Positions 1 to 6,052 of a stretch of DNA of 8,150 bases are shown here, piece by piece. The notes under the pieces are model-generated. The model was given only the letters and a program-made list of their open reading frames with translations, did not search any database and had not been told where the DNA came from. Each line of letters opens with the position of its first letter. The stretch's first letter is position 1. Position numbers and translations under genes: made by a program. The DNA lies in contig CANRHW010000067.1 of assembly GCA_947630525.1 (NCBI GenBank), positions 1 through 8,150 on the forward strand, read 5' to 3'. This stretch comes from an uncultured Clostridia bacterium (GTDB lineage: Bacteria; Bacillota; Clostridia; UMGS1883).

Positions 1-809
1 AGAAAGCCGACGACGCAGCTAAGGCTGTTATCGACAAGTTTGTTGAGACCAAGGAGGACGGCAAGGCCAACAAGGTTGCCACCGCCGAGCTCATCGAAAC
101 GCTTGCCAAGATGAACACCCCCGAGGCTCAGGAGATACTCAAAGAGAAGGATTACCTCAGCAAGAAGTCCGTCTGGATCTTCGGCGGCGACGGCTGGGCT
201 TACGATATCGGTTTCGGCGGTCTGGATCATGTACTGGCCAGCGGCGAGGATGTAAACGTTCTAGTATTCGATACCGAGGTTTATTCCAACACCGGCGGAC
301 AGTCCTCCAAGGCTACCCCCACCGGCGCTATCGCCAAGTTTGCGGCTGCCGGTAAGTCTGTTAAGAAAAAGGACCTTGCCGCTATCGCGATGAGCTACGG
401 CTATGTATACGTAGCTCAGGTTGCTCAGGGCGCCGACAACAATCAGTGCATGAAGGCCTTTGTCGAGGCCGGCAGCTATAACGGCCCCTCTATCATCATC
501 GCTTACGCCCCCTGCATCAACCACGGTATCAAGGGCGGCATGAGCATTGCTCAGACCGAAGAAAAGCGTGCGGTAGAGGCCGGTTACTGGCATCTGTTCC
601 GTTACGATCCCAGACTTGCCGCGGAAGGCAAGAATCCCTTCCAGCTCGATTCCAAGGAGCCCAAGGAGAGCTATGAGCAGTTTATAATGAACGAGGTTCG
701 TTATAACTCCCTCGCCCGCAGCAATCCTGACCGCGCTAAGGACCTCTTTGCCAAGGCTGAGGCTTCGGCCAAGGAGAAGTATGCTCACCTGGTAGAGCTT
801 GCGAAATAA
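1..809 (+). CDS. nifJ: Pyruvate:ferredoxin (flavodoxin) oxidoreductase, C-terminal part (5' end outside window)
   Basis: The frame is open from base 3 and continues upstream of the window, so this is the last ~268 codons of a much longer enzyme (family members are about 1,170-1,200 residues). PFOR oxidises pyruvate with CoA to acetyl-CoA and CO2 and passes the electrons to ferredoxin; it is cytoplasmic and central to anaerobic metabolism. What is visible is the thiamine-diphosphate domain: a GDGWAYDIGFGGLDH stretch (GDGW at bases 186-197), then the TEVYSNTGGQSSKATPTGA signature (about bases 273-329), then APCINHGI near base 510. The ATG at 111 is an internal Met, not a start, because homologous-looking coding sequence precedes it. 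The iron-sulfur cluster domains would lie upstream and cannot be seen. A perfect hairpin follows the stop. Family assignment is very secure; the gene name could equally be given as por or pfo. Confidence 0.96.
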   Translation, partial: KADDAAKAVIDKFVETKEDGKANKVATAELIETLAKMNTPEAQEILKEKDYLSKKSVWIFGGDGWAYDIGFGGLDHVLASGEDVNVLVFDTEVYSNTGGQSSKATPTGAIAKFAAAGKSVKKKDLAAIAMSYGYVYVAQVAQGADNNQCMKAFVEAGSYNGPSIIIAYAPCINHGIKGGMSIAQTEEKRAVEAGYWHLFRYDPRLAAEGKNPFQLDSKEPKESYEQFIMNEVRYNSLARSNPDRAKDLFAKAEASAKEKYAHLVELAK

Positions 810-824
810 TCAGGAAGTATTTAT

Positions 825-856
825 AAAAAATGAACCGCCCCGGCGGTTCATTTTTT
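825..856. terminator. Perfect bidirectional intrinsic terminator between convergent genes
   Basis: Bases 825-839 (A6 then TGAACCGCC) are the exact reverse complement of 842-856 (GGCGGTTCA then T6), so each strand shows a GC-rich stem followed by a T6 run. The tightest realistic loop is CCCG. It lies 16 bp after the PFOR stop and 3 bp beyond the stop of the convergent PAP2 gene, so it can end transcripts from both sides. Confidence 0.93.
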
Positions 857-858
857 AC

Positions 859-1401
859 TTAATCTTTTATTTTGTTGGCTCGTTCACAAATCAAAACGGC
901 CAGCAGGGCGCACAACACGCCAAGGATCGCTCCGGCCAGCACGTCCGTTGGGAAATGGACATACAGATACAGCCGGCTGAAGCTTACCAGCAGCGCCGCC
1001 GGGAAAGCCGCCCAGCCCCACCTTTTATCATGTAAAGTCATGGCGGTTGCGGCGGCAAAGGCGGTCACCGCATGGGACGACGGGAAGGACCACCGGCCCA
1101 TAGGCGGTGAAATAGGCAGATTTCCCGCTGTCAGCAGCGCCTGCGGATAGTTAAAGGGCCGCGGACGCATAACTATATTTTTGAGTATCAGCGTGCCGAA
1201 CAATTGCCCAAGCAGCATGGCCGCCAATATCACAACGCCGCTGCGCCGCGTCCGCCGGCGGCAGAGCAAAACCGCGGCCGGGACGACCCATATAAGCGCC
1301 GAACTGCCAAGGTAGGTTATAAAAATCATTATCCTATCCAACACCGGGCCCCTTACCGACTGAATGGCGTTAAGGATATAAAAGTCAAAATTTGTCAGCA
1401 T
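859..1401 (-). CDS. PAP2-family membrane phosphatase (undecaprenyl-diphosphatase/BcrC-like)
   Basis: This is a 180-residue, mostly hydrophobic protein carrying all three motifs of the type 2 phosphatidic acid phosphatase superfamily: K74-x6-R81-P82, P107-S-S-H110, and S142-R-x5-H149-x3-D153. H110 and H149 are the expected catalytic pair. Members dephosphorylate lipid phosphates or pyrophosphates at the membrane; the small size suits a BcrC-type enzyme that recycles undecaprenyl pyrophosphate, but phosphatidylglycerophosphate or other lipid substrates cannot be excluded. Hydrophobic segments lie at about 23-47, 55-72, 110-122, 129-147 and 153-171. The start codon lies inside the end of prmC (shared ATGCTGA, 7-nt overlap), which suggests translational coupling as last gene of the operon. 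It ends at the shared terminator. The family is secure; the substrate is inferred. Confidence 0.9.
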   Translation of the reverse strand: MLTNFDFYILNAIQSVRGPVLDRIMIFITYLGSSALIWVVPAAVLLCRRRTRRSGVVILAAMLLGQLFGTLILKNIVMRPRPFNYPQALLTAGNLPISPPMGRWSFPSSHAVTAFAAATAMTLHDKRWGWAAFPAALLVSFSRLYLYVHFPTDVLAGAILGVLCALLAVLICERANKIKD

Positions 1402-2204
1402 GGCTTTTCTCCCCGAACAACGCGGTCGTTGCCGCCATAATCCTTTTTTACGGTTATATTTACAAAGCCCGCCGCTTTAAGCAGCGCCGGCACGGCCTCG
1501 CCCTGATCCCAGCCTATCTCATATACCAGAGTACCGCCCGGCGCAAGGGAAGCATAGGCCTTTGGCGTTATCACCCGATAAAAGTCAAGCCCATCTCCGC
1601 CGCCGTCCAAAGCCAGCCGGGGCTCCGTCTTGGCGACCTCCAGGGTATCCGTCAGCTCAGAGGGGATATATGGTGGATTGCATACTATAATGTCGAAGCC
1701 CTCCGGCAGAGACTCTGTCAAAACGTCAAGCCGGAATATATCCGTCCTGTCCGCAAGGCCGTGGAGGGCGGCGTTTTCCCGCGTCATATCTATGGCGCCG
1801 GCGTCAACGTCGCAGAGGGTTACCCTCGCCCCATTGATAAAAAGGGCCAAACTGAGCCCAATACAGCCGCTACCGCAGCAAAGGTCAAGTATGGCGGGCG
1901 AAGGAATTTTGTTTGACTCGATTATATGCTCGACAACGGTCTCAGTGTCGGGCCGGGGTATAAGGCAATGATTGTTCAGACGGAACGTATATCCCATAAA
2001 TTCCTTTTCGCCAACTATATAGGCAACCGGCTCCCCCACCGCGCGGCGGGCGATATAGCTTTCAAAGCGGCGCTCTTCTTCGCCGGTAAGAGGCCGGCGA
2101 AGAGCCTCGGGCCTTTCCCCCGTCGCATAGGAAAGAAGCACCCTTGCATCGAGCAGGGGTGTTTCCGAATTGGTCAGCCGCCGGGTCGCGTCGCTTATTA
2201 CCAT
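1395..2204 (-). CDS. prmC: Peptide chain release factor N5-glutamine methyltransferase (PrmC/HemK)
   Basis: This 269-residue protein, close to the usual ~280, methylates the glutamine of the GGQ motif in release factors RF1 and RF2 using S-adenosylmethionine, in the cytoplasm. An N-terminal helical domain (about 1-75) precedes the methyltransferase fold. Visible motifs are LIPRPDTE (81-88), the SAM-binding loop DLCCGSGCIGLS (107-118), the acidic CDVD end of the next strand (131-134), and the hallmark catalytic NPPY (176-179). Its start lies within the end of the DUF1385 gene (shared ATGGTAA, 7-nt overlap), and its end overlaps the PAP2 start, so translation of all three is probably coupled. 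In many Firmicutes prmC sits beside prfA; here no prfA follows and the PAP2 gene takes that place. The N-terminus MVISDATRRL aligns with typical PrmC starts, supporting this start codon. Confidence 0.96.
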   Translation of the reverse strand: MVISDATRRLTNSETPLLDARVLLSYATGERPEALRRPLTGEEERRFESYIARRAVGEPVAYIVGEKEFMGYTFRLNNHCLIPRPDTETVVEHIIESNKIPSPAILDLCCGSGCIGLSLALFINGARVTLCDVDAGAIDMTRENAALHGLADRTDIFRLDVLTESLPEGFDIIVCNPPYIPSELTDTLEVAKTEPRLALDGGGDGLDFYRVITPKAYASLAPGGTLVYEIGWDQGEAVPALLKAAGFVNITVKKDYGGNDRVVRGEKPC

Positions 2205-3160
2205 TTGTCGTCCTCTTTGTTGCCGGTGAGCACCGCGGACATAGACGCAATGGCCACTTCAAGCTGAAAATCGTCAGGCTCACGGGTGGTTATTTTTTGC
2301 AGCCACATGCCAGGCTTGGAAATCAGGCATACGATCTTGTTTTGGCTACGGCCCGCCCAGCGTATTATTTCATAGGACAGACCCGCCACAACGGGCAGCA
2401 GCAGCAGCCGCAGAAAAATGCGCATAAACATATTGTCCCAAGATACAAAGGAAAAGACAATTATGCTGATTATCATTACAAACACAAGGAAGCTTGTGCC
2501 GCACCGGGGATGCAGTCGGCCCATTTTGCGGGCGTTTTCGACCGTCAAGGGCAACCCCGCCTCATAGCAGAATATGGTCTTGTGCTCGGCCCCGTGATAC
2601 TGGAACACACGCTTTATCTCCTCCATACGGGATACCAGCAGGATATACGCCAGAAAAATGCCAATGCGTATGAGCCCCTCCACAAGTGTCAAGATTACCT
2701 TTTGCCCTATGACCTTGCGTAAAAGGCCGGTCACAAGATTTGGGAGTATAAAGAACAGGCCGATGGAAAACACCAGCGATACGGCCACGGAAAAATAAAT
2801 TACATAGTCCTTCATCTTGCTGCCAAGCTTTTCGGTCAGCCATTTGTCAAACTTCGAGGGCTCCTCCTCCCCATCGTCCTCAATGTCAAAAAATTCCGCG
2901 CTCCACATCAAGGCCCTCATACTGCATATCAGAGAGTCAAAAAATGCGAATACTCCTCTTAAAATCGGGATTTTATTGACATGGTACTTGGTGACGAGGC
3001 TGCTTATGGGGCGCTTGTCTACAATTATTTCACCGTCAGGCTTACGCACGGCGGAGGCTATCTCCTTCGGCCCGCGCATCATTACGCCCTCCATAATGGC
3101 GCTGCCGCCTATGGAGGTTATGTGCTGGCCGTTATTTTTTTCTGAGTTTTTTTCTTTCAT
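2198..3160 (-). CDS. DUF1385 family membrane protein (YqhQ-like)
   Basis: This 320-residue protein belongs to the DUF1385/YqhQ family, whose function is not firmly known. Characteristic conserved blocks are GGSAIMEGVMMRGP (18-31), HGAEHKT (189-195) and HPRCGT (217-222), with a conserved amphipathic end (EPDDFQLEVAIASM, 294-307). Hydrophobic segments at about 121-148, 158-177, 223-240 and 247-265 suggest an integral membrane protein. I chose the ATG at 3158-3160 because AGAGAGGA lies just upstream. An in-frame ATG at 3179-3181 would add seven residues, but it has no ribosome site and falls at the predicted transcription start of the promoter at 3185-3213. It is first in the operon with prmC and the PAP2 gene; DUF1385-prmC adjacency is common in Clostridia. 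The conserved His/Glu/Cys blocks hint at metal binding, which is inference only. Confidence 0.92.
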   Translation of the reverse strand: MKEKNSEKNNGQHITSIGGSAIMEGVMMRGPKEIASAVRKPDGEIIVDKRPISSLVTKYHVNKIPILRGVFAFFDSLICSMRALMWSAEFFDIEDDGEEEPSKFDKWLTEKLGSKMKDYVIYFSVAVSLVFSIGLFFILPNLVTGLLRKVIGQKVILTLVEGLIRIGIFLAYILLVSRMEEIKRVFQYHGAEHKTIFCYEAGLPLTVENARKMGRLHPRCGTSFLVFVMIISIIVFSFVSWDNMFMRIFLRLLLLPVVAGLSYEIIRWAGRSQNKIVCLISKPGMWLQKITTREPDDFQLEVAIASMSAVLTGNKEDDKW

Positions 3161-3184
3161 GTAATCAGTCCTCTCTACCATATT

Positions 3185-3213
3185 ATGATAACATATCCGG
3201 CGGAATTTTGCAA
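3185..3213 (-). promoter_or_regulatory. Sigma-A-type extended -10 promoter for the DUF1385-prmC-PAP2 operon
   Basis: Read on the minus strand, TTGCAA (3213-3208) is followed after exactly 17 bp by TATCAT (3190-3185), with a TG one base before the -10 hexamer (extended -10). The -10 matches the consensus at 5 of 6 positions and the -35 at 4 of 6. Transcription would begin near 3178, leaving a short leader with the ribosome site used at 3160. Confidence 0.7.
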
Positions 3214-3277
3214 TAGAGTTAATAAAAAATTCACCATTTTTTGCGCCGGGAATATTTTATTAACAGGGGGTGGGCCG

Positions 3278-3934
3278 GTGCGGCTTTTTATGGCGGAAAG
3301 CTTCGACAGGAAAAACGGGCCCCTGAGCCGTTTAAAAAGGGTCATGCTTTTCCTGCTGCTGGTATGCGGCGCACTAATGCTCGCCGCGGGAGTGATATTT
3401 GTTCGCGCCCTGCCCAGAATGGAAAGGATAGTCGCAAGCTCCGCCCGCACAAAAGCCAGCGCGGAAATCGACGAAGCCGTGATCAGCTATATGGAGACCA
3501 ACTCCCTAACCTACGGCAGCCTTGTAAATATGCATTACGATGAAAACGGCGCCGTAACCTCCGTAACGGCCGACACGGCCGGCATCGACGCGGTCATTGC
3601 CCGCATGGACGACGAAATAGGCTGCGAGCTGGAGGAAAAGCTGATGGAAACGTCAATCCCGCTTAACGTGCTCCTGGGCATTGATATTTTCGCAGGGGCG
3701 GGCCCGTGGATCGACGTGCACTTTTTCCCAATTAATATTGTAAACGTCGCCACGCGCCACGAATTTATTTCCCAGGGAATAAATCAGACCCTGCACACCA
3801 TTTATCTCGACATCACGGTGGATATCGAGGTTCTGCTGCCATTAAAAAACCGGGTAGAAAAGGTGGACGCCACTATCCCCATCGGCCAGACCCTGATCGT
3901 GGGCAGCGTGCCGCAGACCTATGTCGAACGATAA
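3278..3934 (+). CDS. yunB: Sporulation protein YunB-like
   Basis: This 218-residue protein has a short basic N-terminus, one membrane segment at about 22-42, then a soluble domain that is probably outside the membrane. The later part (ISQGINQTLHTIYLDITVDI at 165-184, then DATIPIGQTLIVGSVPQTY at 197-215) resembles YunB, a Bacillus/Clostridia protein made in the mother cell during sporulation whose biochemical role is unclear. I chose GTG 3278 because AGGGGG (3265-3270) sits 7 nt before it. ATG 3290 is an alternative, and ATG 3185 would add 31 residues encoded by AT-rich DNA with no ribosome site and would overlap the divergent promoter. It is divergent from the DUF1385 operon. I could not see a convincing sigma-E or sigma-K promoter or a terminator after it. 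Its presence suggests the organism can form spores. Confidence 0.82.
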   Translation: MRLFMAESFDRKNGPLSRLKRVMLFLLLVCGALMLAAGVIFVRALPRMERIVASSARTKASAEIDEAVISYMETNSLTYGSLVNMHYDENGAVTSVTADTAGIDAVIARMDDEIGCELEEKLMETSIPLNVLLGIDIFAGAGPWIDVHFFPINIVNVATRHEFISQGINQTLHTIYLDITVDIEVLLPLKNRVEKVDATIPIGQTLIVGSVPQTYVER

Positions 3935-4037
3935 TATGCTTATAGATTTACAATTCAGCAATCAAGCGGTACATGGAATATAGCAAAAATCAACAATAAT
4001 TTTTATTAAATTTGCATAATTTTCTAAATATATGTGG
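3935..4037. other. AT-rich intergenic stretch without a gene
   Basis: Between the YunB-like stop and the HPr promoter lies about 100 bp of very AT-rich DNA with no reading frame of note and no clear terminator hairpin. A/T tracts directly upstream of the -35 box (about 3995-4033) could act as an UP element for the HPr promoter, which is inference. Confidence 0.5.
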
Positions 4038-4066
4038 TTGACTATTTTGTTAAAACGTAGTAAAAT
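4038..4066 (+). promoter_or_regulatory. Sigma-A-type promoter for the HPr gene
   Basis: TTGACT (4038-4043, 5 of 6 consensus matches) is followed after 17 bp by TAAAAT (4061-4066, 5 of 6). Transcription would begin near 4073, giving a leader of about 45 nt with the ribosome site AAAGGAG at 4104-4110, 8 nt before the ATG. A/T-rich tracts lie upstream. This is the best promoter match in the window. Confidence 0.85.
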
Positions 4067-4118
4067 ATAACTATACTTTTTTGGAAAACATTTTAAATGA
4101 ATTAAAGGAGCATTTGAC

Positions 4119-4382
4119 ATGGTATCTAAAGAGATAGTTGTTCAAAATCAGGTTGGACTTCACGCCCGTCCCGCGACATTTTTTATCCAAAAGGCAACTG
4201 AATTTAAGTCCTCGATTTGGGTAACCAAAGATGACCGCAGGATAAACGCAAAAAGCCTTCTCGGCGTGCTTTCCCTTGGAGTTACAAGGGGGACCACTAT
4301 CACTGTGACCGCGGAGGGTCCGGACGAGCAGGAGGCTGTTGACGCGCTGGACGCCCTTATCGCCTCCAACTTTGCCGACTGA
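4119..4382 (+). CDS. ptsH: Phosphocarrier protein HPr
   Basis: This 87-residue protein has the full length of HPr, the small cytoplasmic phosphoryl carrier between Enzyme I and the sugar-specific Enzymes II of the phosphotransferase system. The active-site block GLHARPA puts the phosphorylated histidine at H15. The regulatory block NAKSLLGVLSLG puts the serine at S46, the site used by HPr kinase in Gram-positive bacteria; Ser46-phosphorylated HPr is the known corepressor of CcpA. Having both residues marks it as a true HPr and not Crh, which lacks the histidine. The gene has its own strong promoter and ribosome site and is followed by a terminator-like hairpin, with no Enzyme I gene next to it, so it seems to be transcribed alone, as is common in Clostridia. 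A very secure call. Confidence 0.96.
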   Translation: MVSKEIVVQNQVGLHARPATFFIQKATEFKSSIWVTKDDRRINAKSLLGVLSLGVTRGTTITVTAEGPDEQEAVDALDALIASNFAD

Positions 4383-4401
4383 GGATATTCGTGTTAAAAA
4401 T

Positions 4402-4430
4402 AAAGGGCTGTTCGCAAGAATGGTCCTTTT
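4402..4430 (+). terminator. Hairpin terminator after the HPr gene
   Basis: AAAGGGCTGTTC (4402-4413) pairs along all 12 positions, with three G-U wobbles, with GAATGGTCCTTT (4418-4429). The loop is GCAA, a stable GNRA tetraloop. The T run after it is short (TTTTGTGT), so termination may be partial and some transcripts could continue into the mgtE leader. Confidence 0.7.
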
Positions 4431-4456
4431 GTGTCAATGCTTATTTAAAATATACA
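4429..4456 (+). promoter_or_regulatory. Weak candidate promoter region for the mgtE leader
   Basis: The AT-rich stretch holds possible -10 boxes TAAAAT (4446-4451) and TATACA (4451-4456), but only poor -35 partners (TTGTGT at 4429-4434, 16 bp before TATACA). TAAAAT would give a start near 4458, just before the leader ribosome site; TATACA would start within it. Read-through from the HPr promoter is the alternative. Confidence 0.3.
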
Positions 4457-4476
4457 TAAAAGAAAGGAGTGGTTTC

Positions 4477-4542
4477 ATGGACGCAGGTAATCCTGGCGCC
4501 GCAGGGCGAGGTTTGGCAGTCCATGAGACTGCCCTGCCATAG
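4477..4542 (+). CDS. Possible 21-residue leader peptide upstream of mgtE
   Basis: An ATG at 4477 opens a 21-codon frame ending at TAG (4540-4542). AAAGGAG (4463-4469) lies 7 nt upstream, as good a ribosome site as any real gene in the window. The peptide begins MDAGNPGAAGRG and ends HETALP, is rich in Gly and Ala, and has no membrane segment or recognised family. The last sense codon is proline directly before the stop, a context known to slow termination. A ribosome paused there would reach to about the foot of the hairpin that sequesters the mgtE ribosome site, so the frame may regulate mgtE by its translation and not by its product. Translation itself is unproven; the frame overlaps the internal hairpins of the leader. 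Confidence 0.5.
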   Translation: MDAGNPGAAGRGLAVHETALP

Positions 4543-4553
4543 CTTTTACGACG

Positions 4554-4585
4554 CCTCCTTTACTATTTTACATATTGTAAGGAGG
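4554..4585 (+). promoter_or_regulatory. Hairpin sequestering the mgtE ribosome binding site
   Basis: CCTCCTTTAC (4554-4563) pairs with GTAAGGAGG (4577-4585) as nine base pairs with one bulged T, around a 13-nt AT-rich loop. The 3' arm is the Shine-Dalgarno sequence of mgtE, 7 nt before its ATG at 4593. Folded, it should block initiation. TATTTTTAT follows the stem, so the same hairpin could also act as a weak terminator. Confidence 0.65.
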
Positions 4586-4592
4586 TATTTTT

Positions 4593-5969
4593 ATGCCCGA
4601 GGAATTTTCCGCCGTTTTAAGCACTATTACCGCACTGCTGGATGCCAAACGCTATGCCTCTATCAAAGATGTGTTGGGTACGCTGAAACCGGCCGACGTG
4701 GCGGCGATGTTTGACGAGCTCGGCCCGGAAAAGCTTTCCGTGCTGTTCCGCCTCCTCCCCAAGGAGCAGGCGGCGGAGACCTTTGTTGAAATGGACGAGG
4801 ACGCCCAGGAGCTGCTGATACGGTCTTTCAGCGACAGCGAGCTGAAAGCCGTGCTCGACGAGATGTATGTGGACGACGCGGTTGACCTTATCGAGGAGAT
4901 GCCCGCCAATGTCGTCAAGCGTATTCTCCGTCAGGCCGACCCCGAAACGAGGAAGTCTATCAATGAAATACTAAAGTATCCCGAGGACAGCGCCGGCAGC
5001 ATCATGACCACCGAATATGTGTCGCTGCGCCCAAAAATGACCATAGGCGAGGCCATAAAGCGCATACGCCGCGTAGGCGTGGACAAAGAAACGATCAACA
5101 ACTGCTTTGTCACTGACGAAAGCAGGCTGCTCCTCGGTCAAATAACAATCCAGGACATAATATTGGCCGACGAGGAGGAGCTCGTTGGCGACATTATGGA
5201 TCAAAACGTCATATATGCCGAGACCGTTGAGGACAGAGAACCTGTGGCGCAGAGCTTTTCAAAATACGACCTGCTGGTAATGCCGGTGGTCGATGAGGAA
5301 AAACGCCTGGTGGGCATCGTGACTTTCGACGATGTTATGGACGTATTGCAGGAGGAGACCACCGAGGATATCGAAAAGATGGCCGCTATCGTGCCCGTGG
5401 ATCGTCCATATCTAAAGACCGGCGTGTTTGAAACCTTCAAAAGCCGTATACCGTGGCTTTTGCTGTTGATGATATCGGCCACTTTCACAGGTATAATCAT
5501 AACGTCCTTTGAGGACGCATTGGCGGCGCAGATGGCGCTTAGCGCCTTTATCCCAATGCTGATGGACACCGGCGGCAACTGCGGCAGTCAGGCCAGCGTA
5601 ACTATAATACGCGGCATTTCATTGGGCGAGATTGAGTTTGGGGATCTGCCAAAGGTAATGTGGAAGGAACTGCGGGTGGCGGCTGTTTGCAGCATTGTGC
5701 TTGCCGCGGCTAATTTTGCGAAGATAATGCTGTTCGACAGGCTGCTCCTTGGCAACAGCGACCTAACCTTGACGGTTGCGGCGGTTATCTGCTTAACGCT
5801 GGTATTCACCGTCTGCGTGGCAAAGCTGGTTGGCTGCACTCTGCCTATGCTGGCAAAAAAGCTGGGCTTCGACCCGGCCGTAATGGCAAGCCCGTTTATA
5901 ACGACAATAGTGGATGCAATTTCCCTTGTGATTTATTTCCAATTCGCCAAGTTAATTTTGAAAATATAA
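4593..5969 (+). CDS. mgtE: Magnesium transporter MgtE
   Basis: This 458-residue protein is full length for MgtE, the homodimeric Mg2+-gated channel of the cytoplasmic membrane. In order: an N-terminal superhelical Mg2+-sensing domain (about 1-130), two CBS domains (about 135-195 and 200-262), a connecting helix (about 263-285) and five membrane segments (about 286-458). The pore-family block is clear: PMLMDTGGNCGSQAS at 321-335, and near the end DPAVMASPFITTIVDAISL (427-445). D441 matches the pore aspartate that binds Mg2+ in the well-studied Thermus protein. Start ATG 4593 has GGAGG 7 nt upstream, but that site is paired in a hairpin, and a small upstream frame precedes it, which suggests post-transcriptional control. 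It is flanked by hairpins on both sides and seems to be a single-gene unit, perhaps with read-through from HPr. Confidence 0.96.
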   Translation: MPEEFSAVLSTITALLDAKRYASIKDVLGTLKPADVAAMFDELGPEKLSVLFRLLPKEQAAETFVEMDEDAQELLIRSFSDSELKAVLDEMYVDDAVDLIEEMPANVVKRILRQADPETRKSINEILKYPEDSAGSIMTTEYVSLRPKMTIGEAIKRIRRVGVDKETINNCFVTDESRLLLGQITIQDIILADEEELVGDIMDQNVIYAETVEDREPVAQSFSKYDLLVMPVVDEEKRLVGIVTFDDVMDVLQEETTEDIEKMAAIVPVDRPYLKTGVFETFKSRIPWLLLLMISATFTGIIITSFEDALAAQMALSAFIPMLMDTGGNCGSQASVTIIRGISLGEIEFGDLPKVMWKELRVAAVCSIVLAAANFAKIMLFDRLLLGNSDLTLTVAAVICLTLVFTVCVAKLVGCTLPMLAKKLGFDPAVMASPFITTIVDAISLVIYFQFAKLILKI

Positions 5970-5983
5970 AACCATTTAAATGC

Positions 5984-6019
5984 AGAAAATTCGCCCTTAC
6001 GGACGAATTTTCTCGTTTT
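5984..6019 (+). terminator. Intrinsic terminator after mgtE
   Basis: AGAAAATTCG (5984-5993) pairs perfectly with CGAATTTTCT (6004-6013); inside, one C-A mismatch and CC-GG close a TTAC loop. CGTTTT follows. It begins 15 bp after the mgtE stop. Confidence 0.75.
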
Positions 6020-6022
6020 AAC

Positions 6023-6045
6023 GCTTTTGTTCAACGAACAAAAGC
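6023..6045 (+). repeat. Perfect inverted repeat (hairpin) downstream of mgtE
   Basis: GCTTTTGTTC (6023-6032) and GAACAAAAGC (6036-6045) are exact reverse complements around AAC. No T run follows on the plus strand, so it is not a standard terminator. It might protect the transcript's 3' end or bind a protein. Confidence 0.6.
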
Positions 6046-6052
6046 TACCCCC

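Larger units (their letters stand above)
4458..4592 (+). promoter_or_regulatory. Structured leader of mgtE, candidate cis-regulatory RNA
   Basis: This untranslated-looking region contains a small reading frame (4477-4542) and several strong inverted repeats. GGCAGTC (4515-4521) pairs perfectly with GACTGCC (4527-4533) around the loop CATGA. GCAGGGC (4501-4507) is also perfectly complementary to GCCCTGC (4531-4537), so the two pairings compete or combine into one longer bulged stem. Last comes a stem that hides the mgtE ribosome site (4554-4585). In other bacteria mgtE-type genes are often under Mg2+-responsive leaders (M-box), but I do not see the M-box conserved blocks here. Its role in Mg2+ sensing is inference. 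Confidence 0.55.

Noticed and set aside
261..788. Long minus-strand open frame opposite PFOR
   Set aside because: It lies fully antisense to a strongly conserved enzyme, has low-complexity composition and no ribosome site; it is a shadow of codon bias.
3185..3277. Sigma-E or sigma-K promoter for the YunB-like gene
   Set aside because: No pair of matching -35 and -10 boxes with suitable spacing was found; CATATCC at 3192 lacks a partner.
4383..4592. M-box (ykoK) Mg2+ riboswitch ahead of mgtE
   Set aside because: The expected conserved blocks (a GGTGAGGCTCC-like segment, a GCTGCTGCCC-like segment, and a CAGTGCTAAAGCTC-like segment) are not visible. I kept only an unclassified structured leader.
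4469..4714. 81-codon frame running through the mgtE leader into mgtE in another frame
   Set aside because: It begins with a GTG inside the leader ribosome site and overlaps the mgtE coding region out of frame; the 21-codon frame at 4477 explains the ribosome site better.
5201..5578. Minus-strand open frame opposite mgtE (125 codons)
   Set aside because: Ser/Thr/Ile-rich translation typical of the antisense of a real gene, with no homology recognised.
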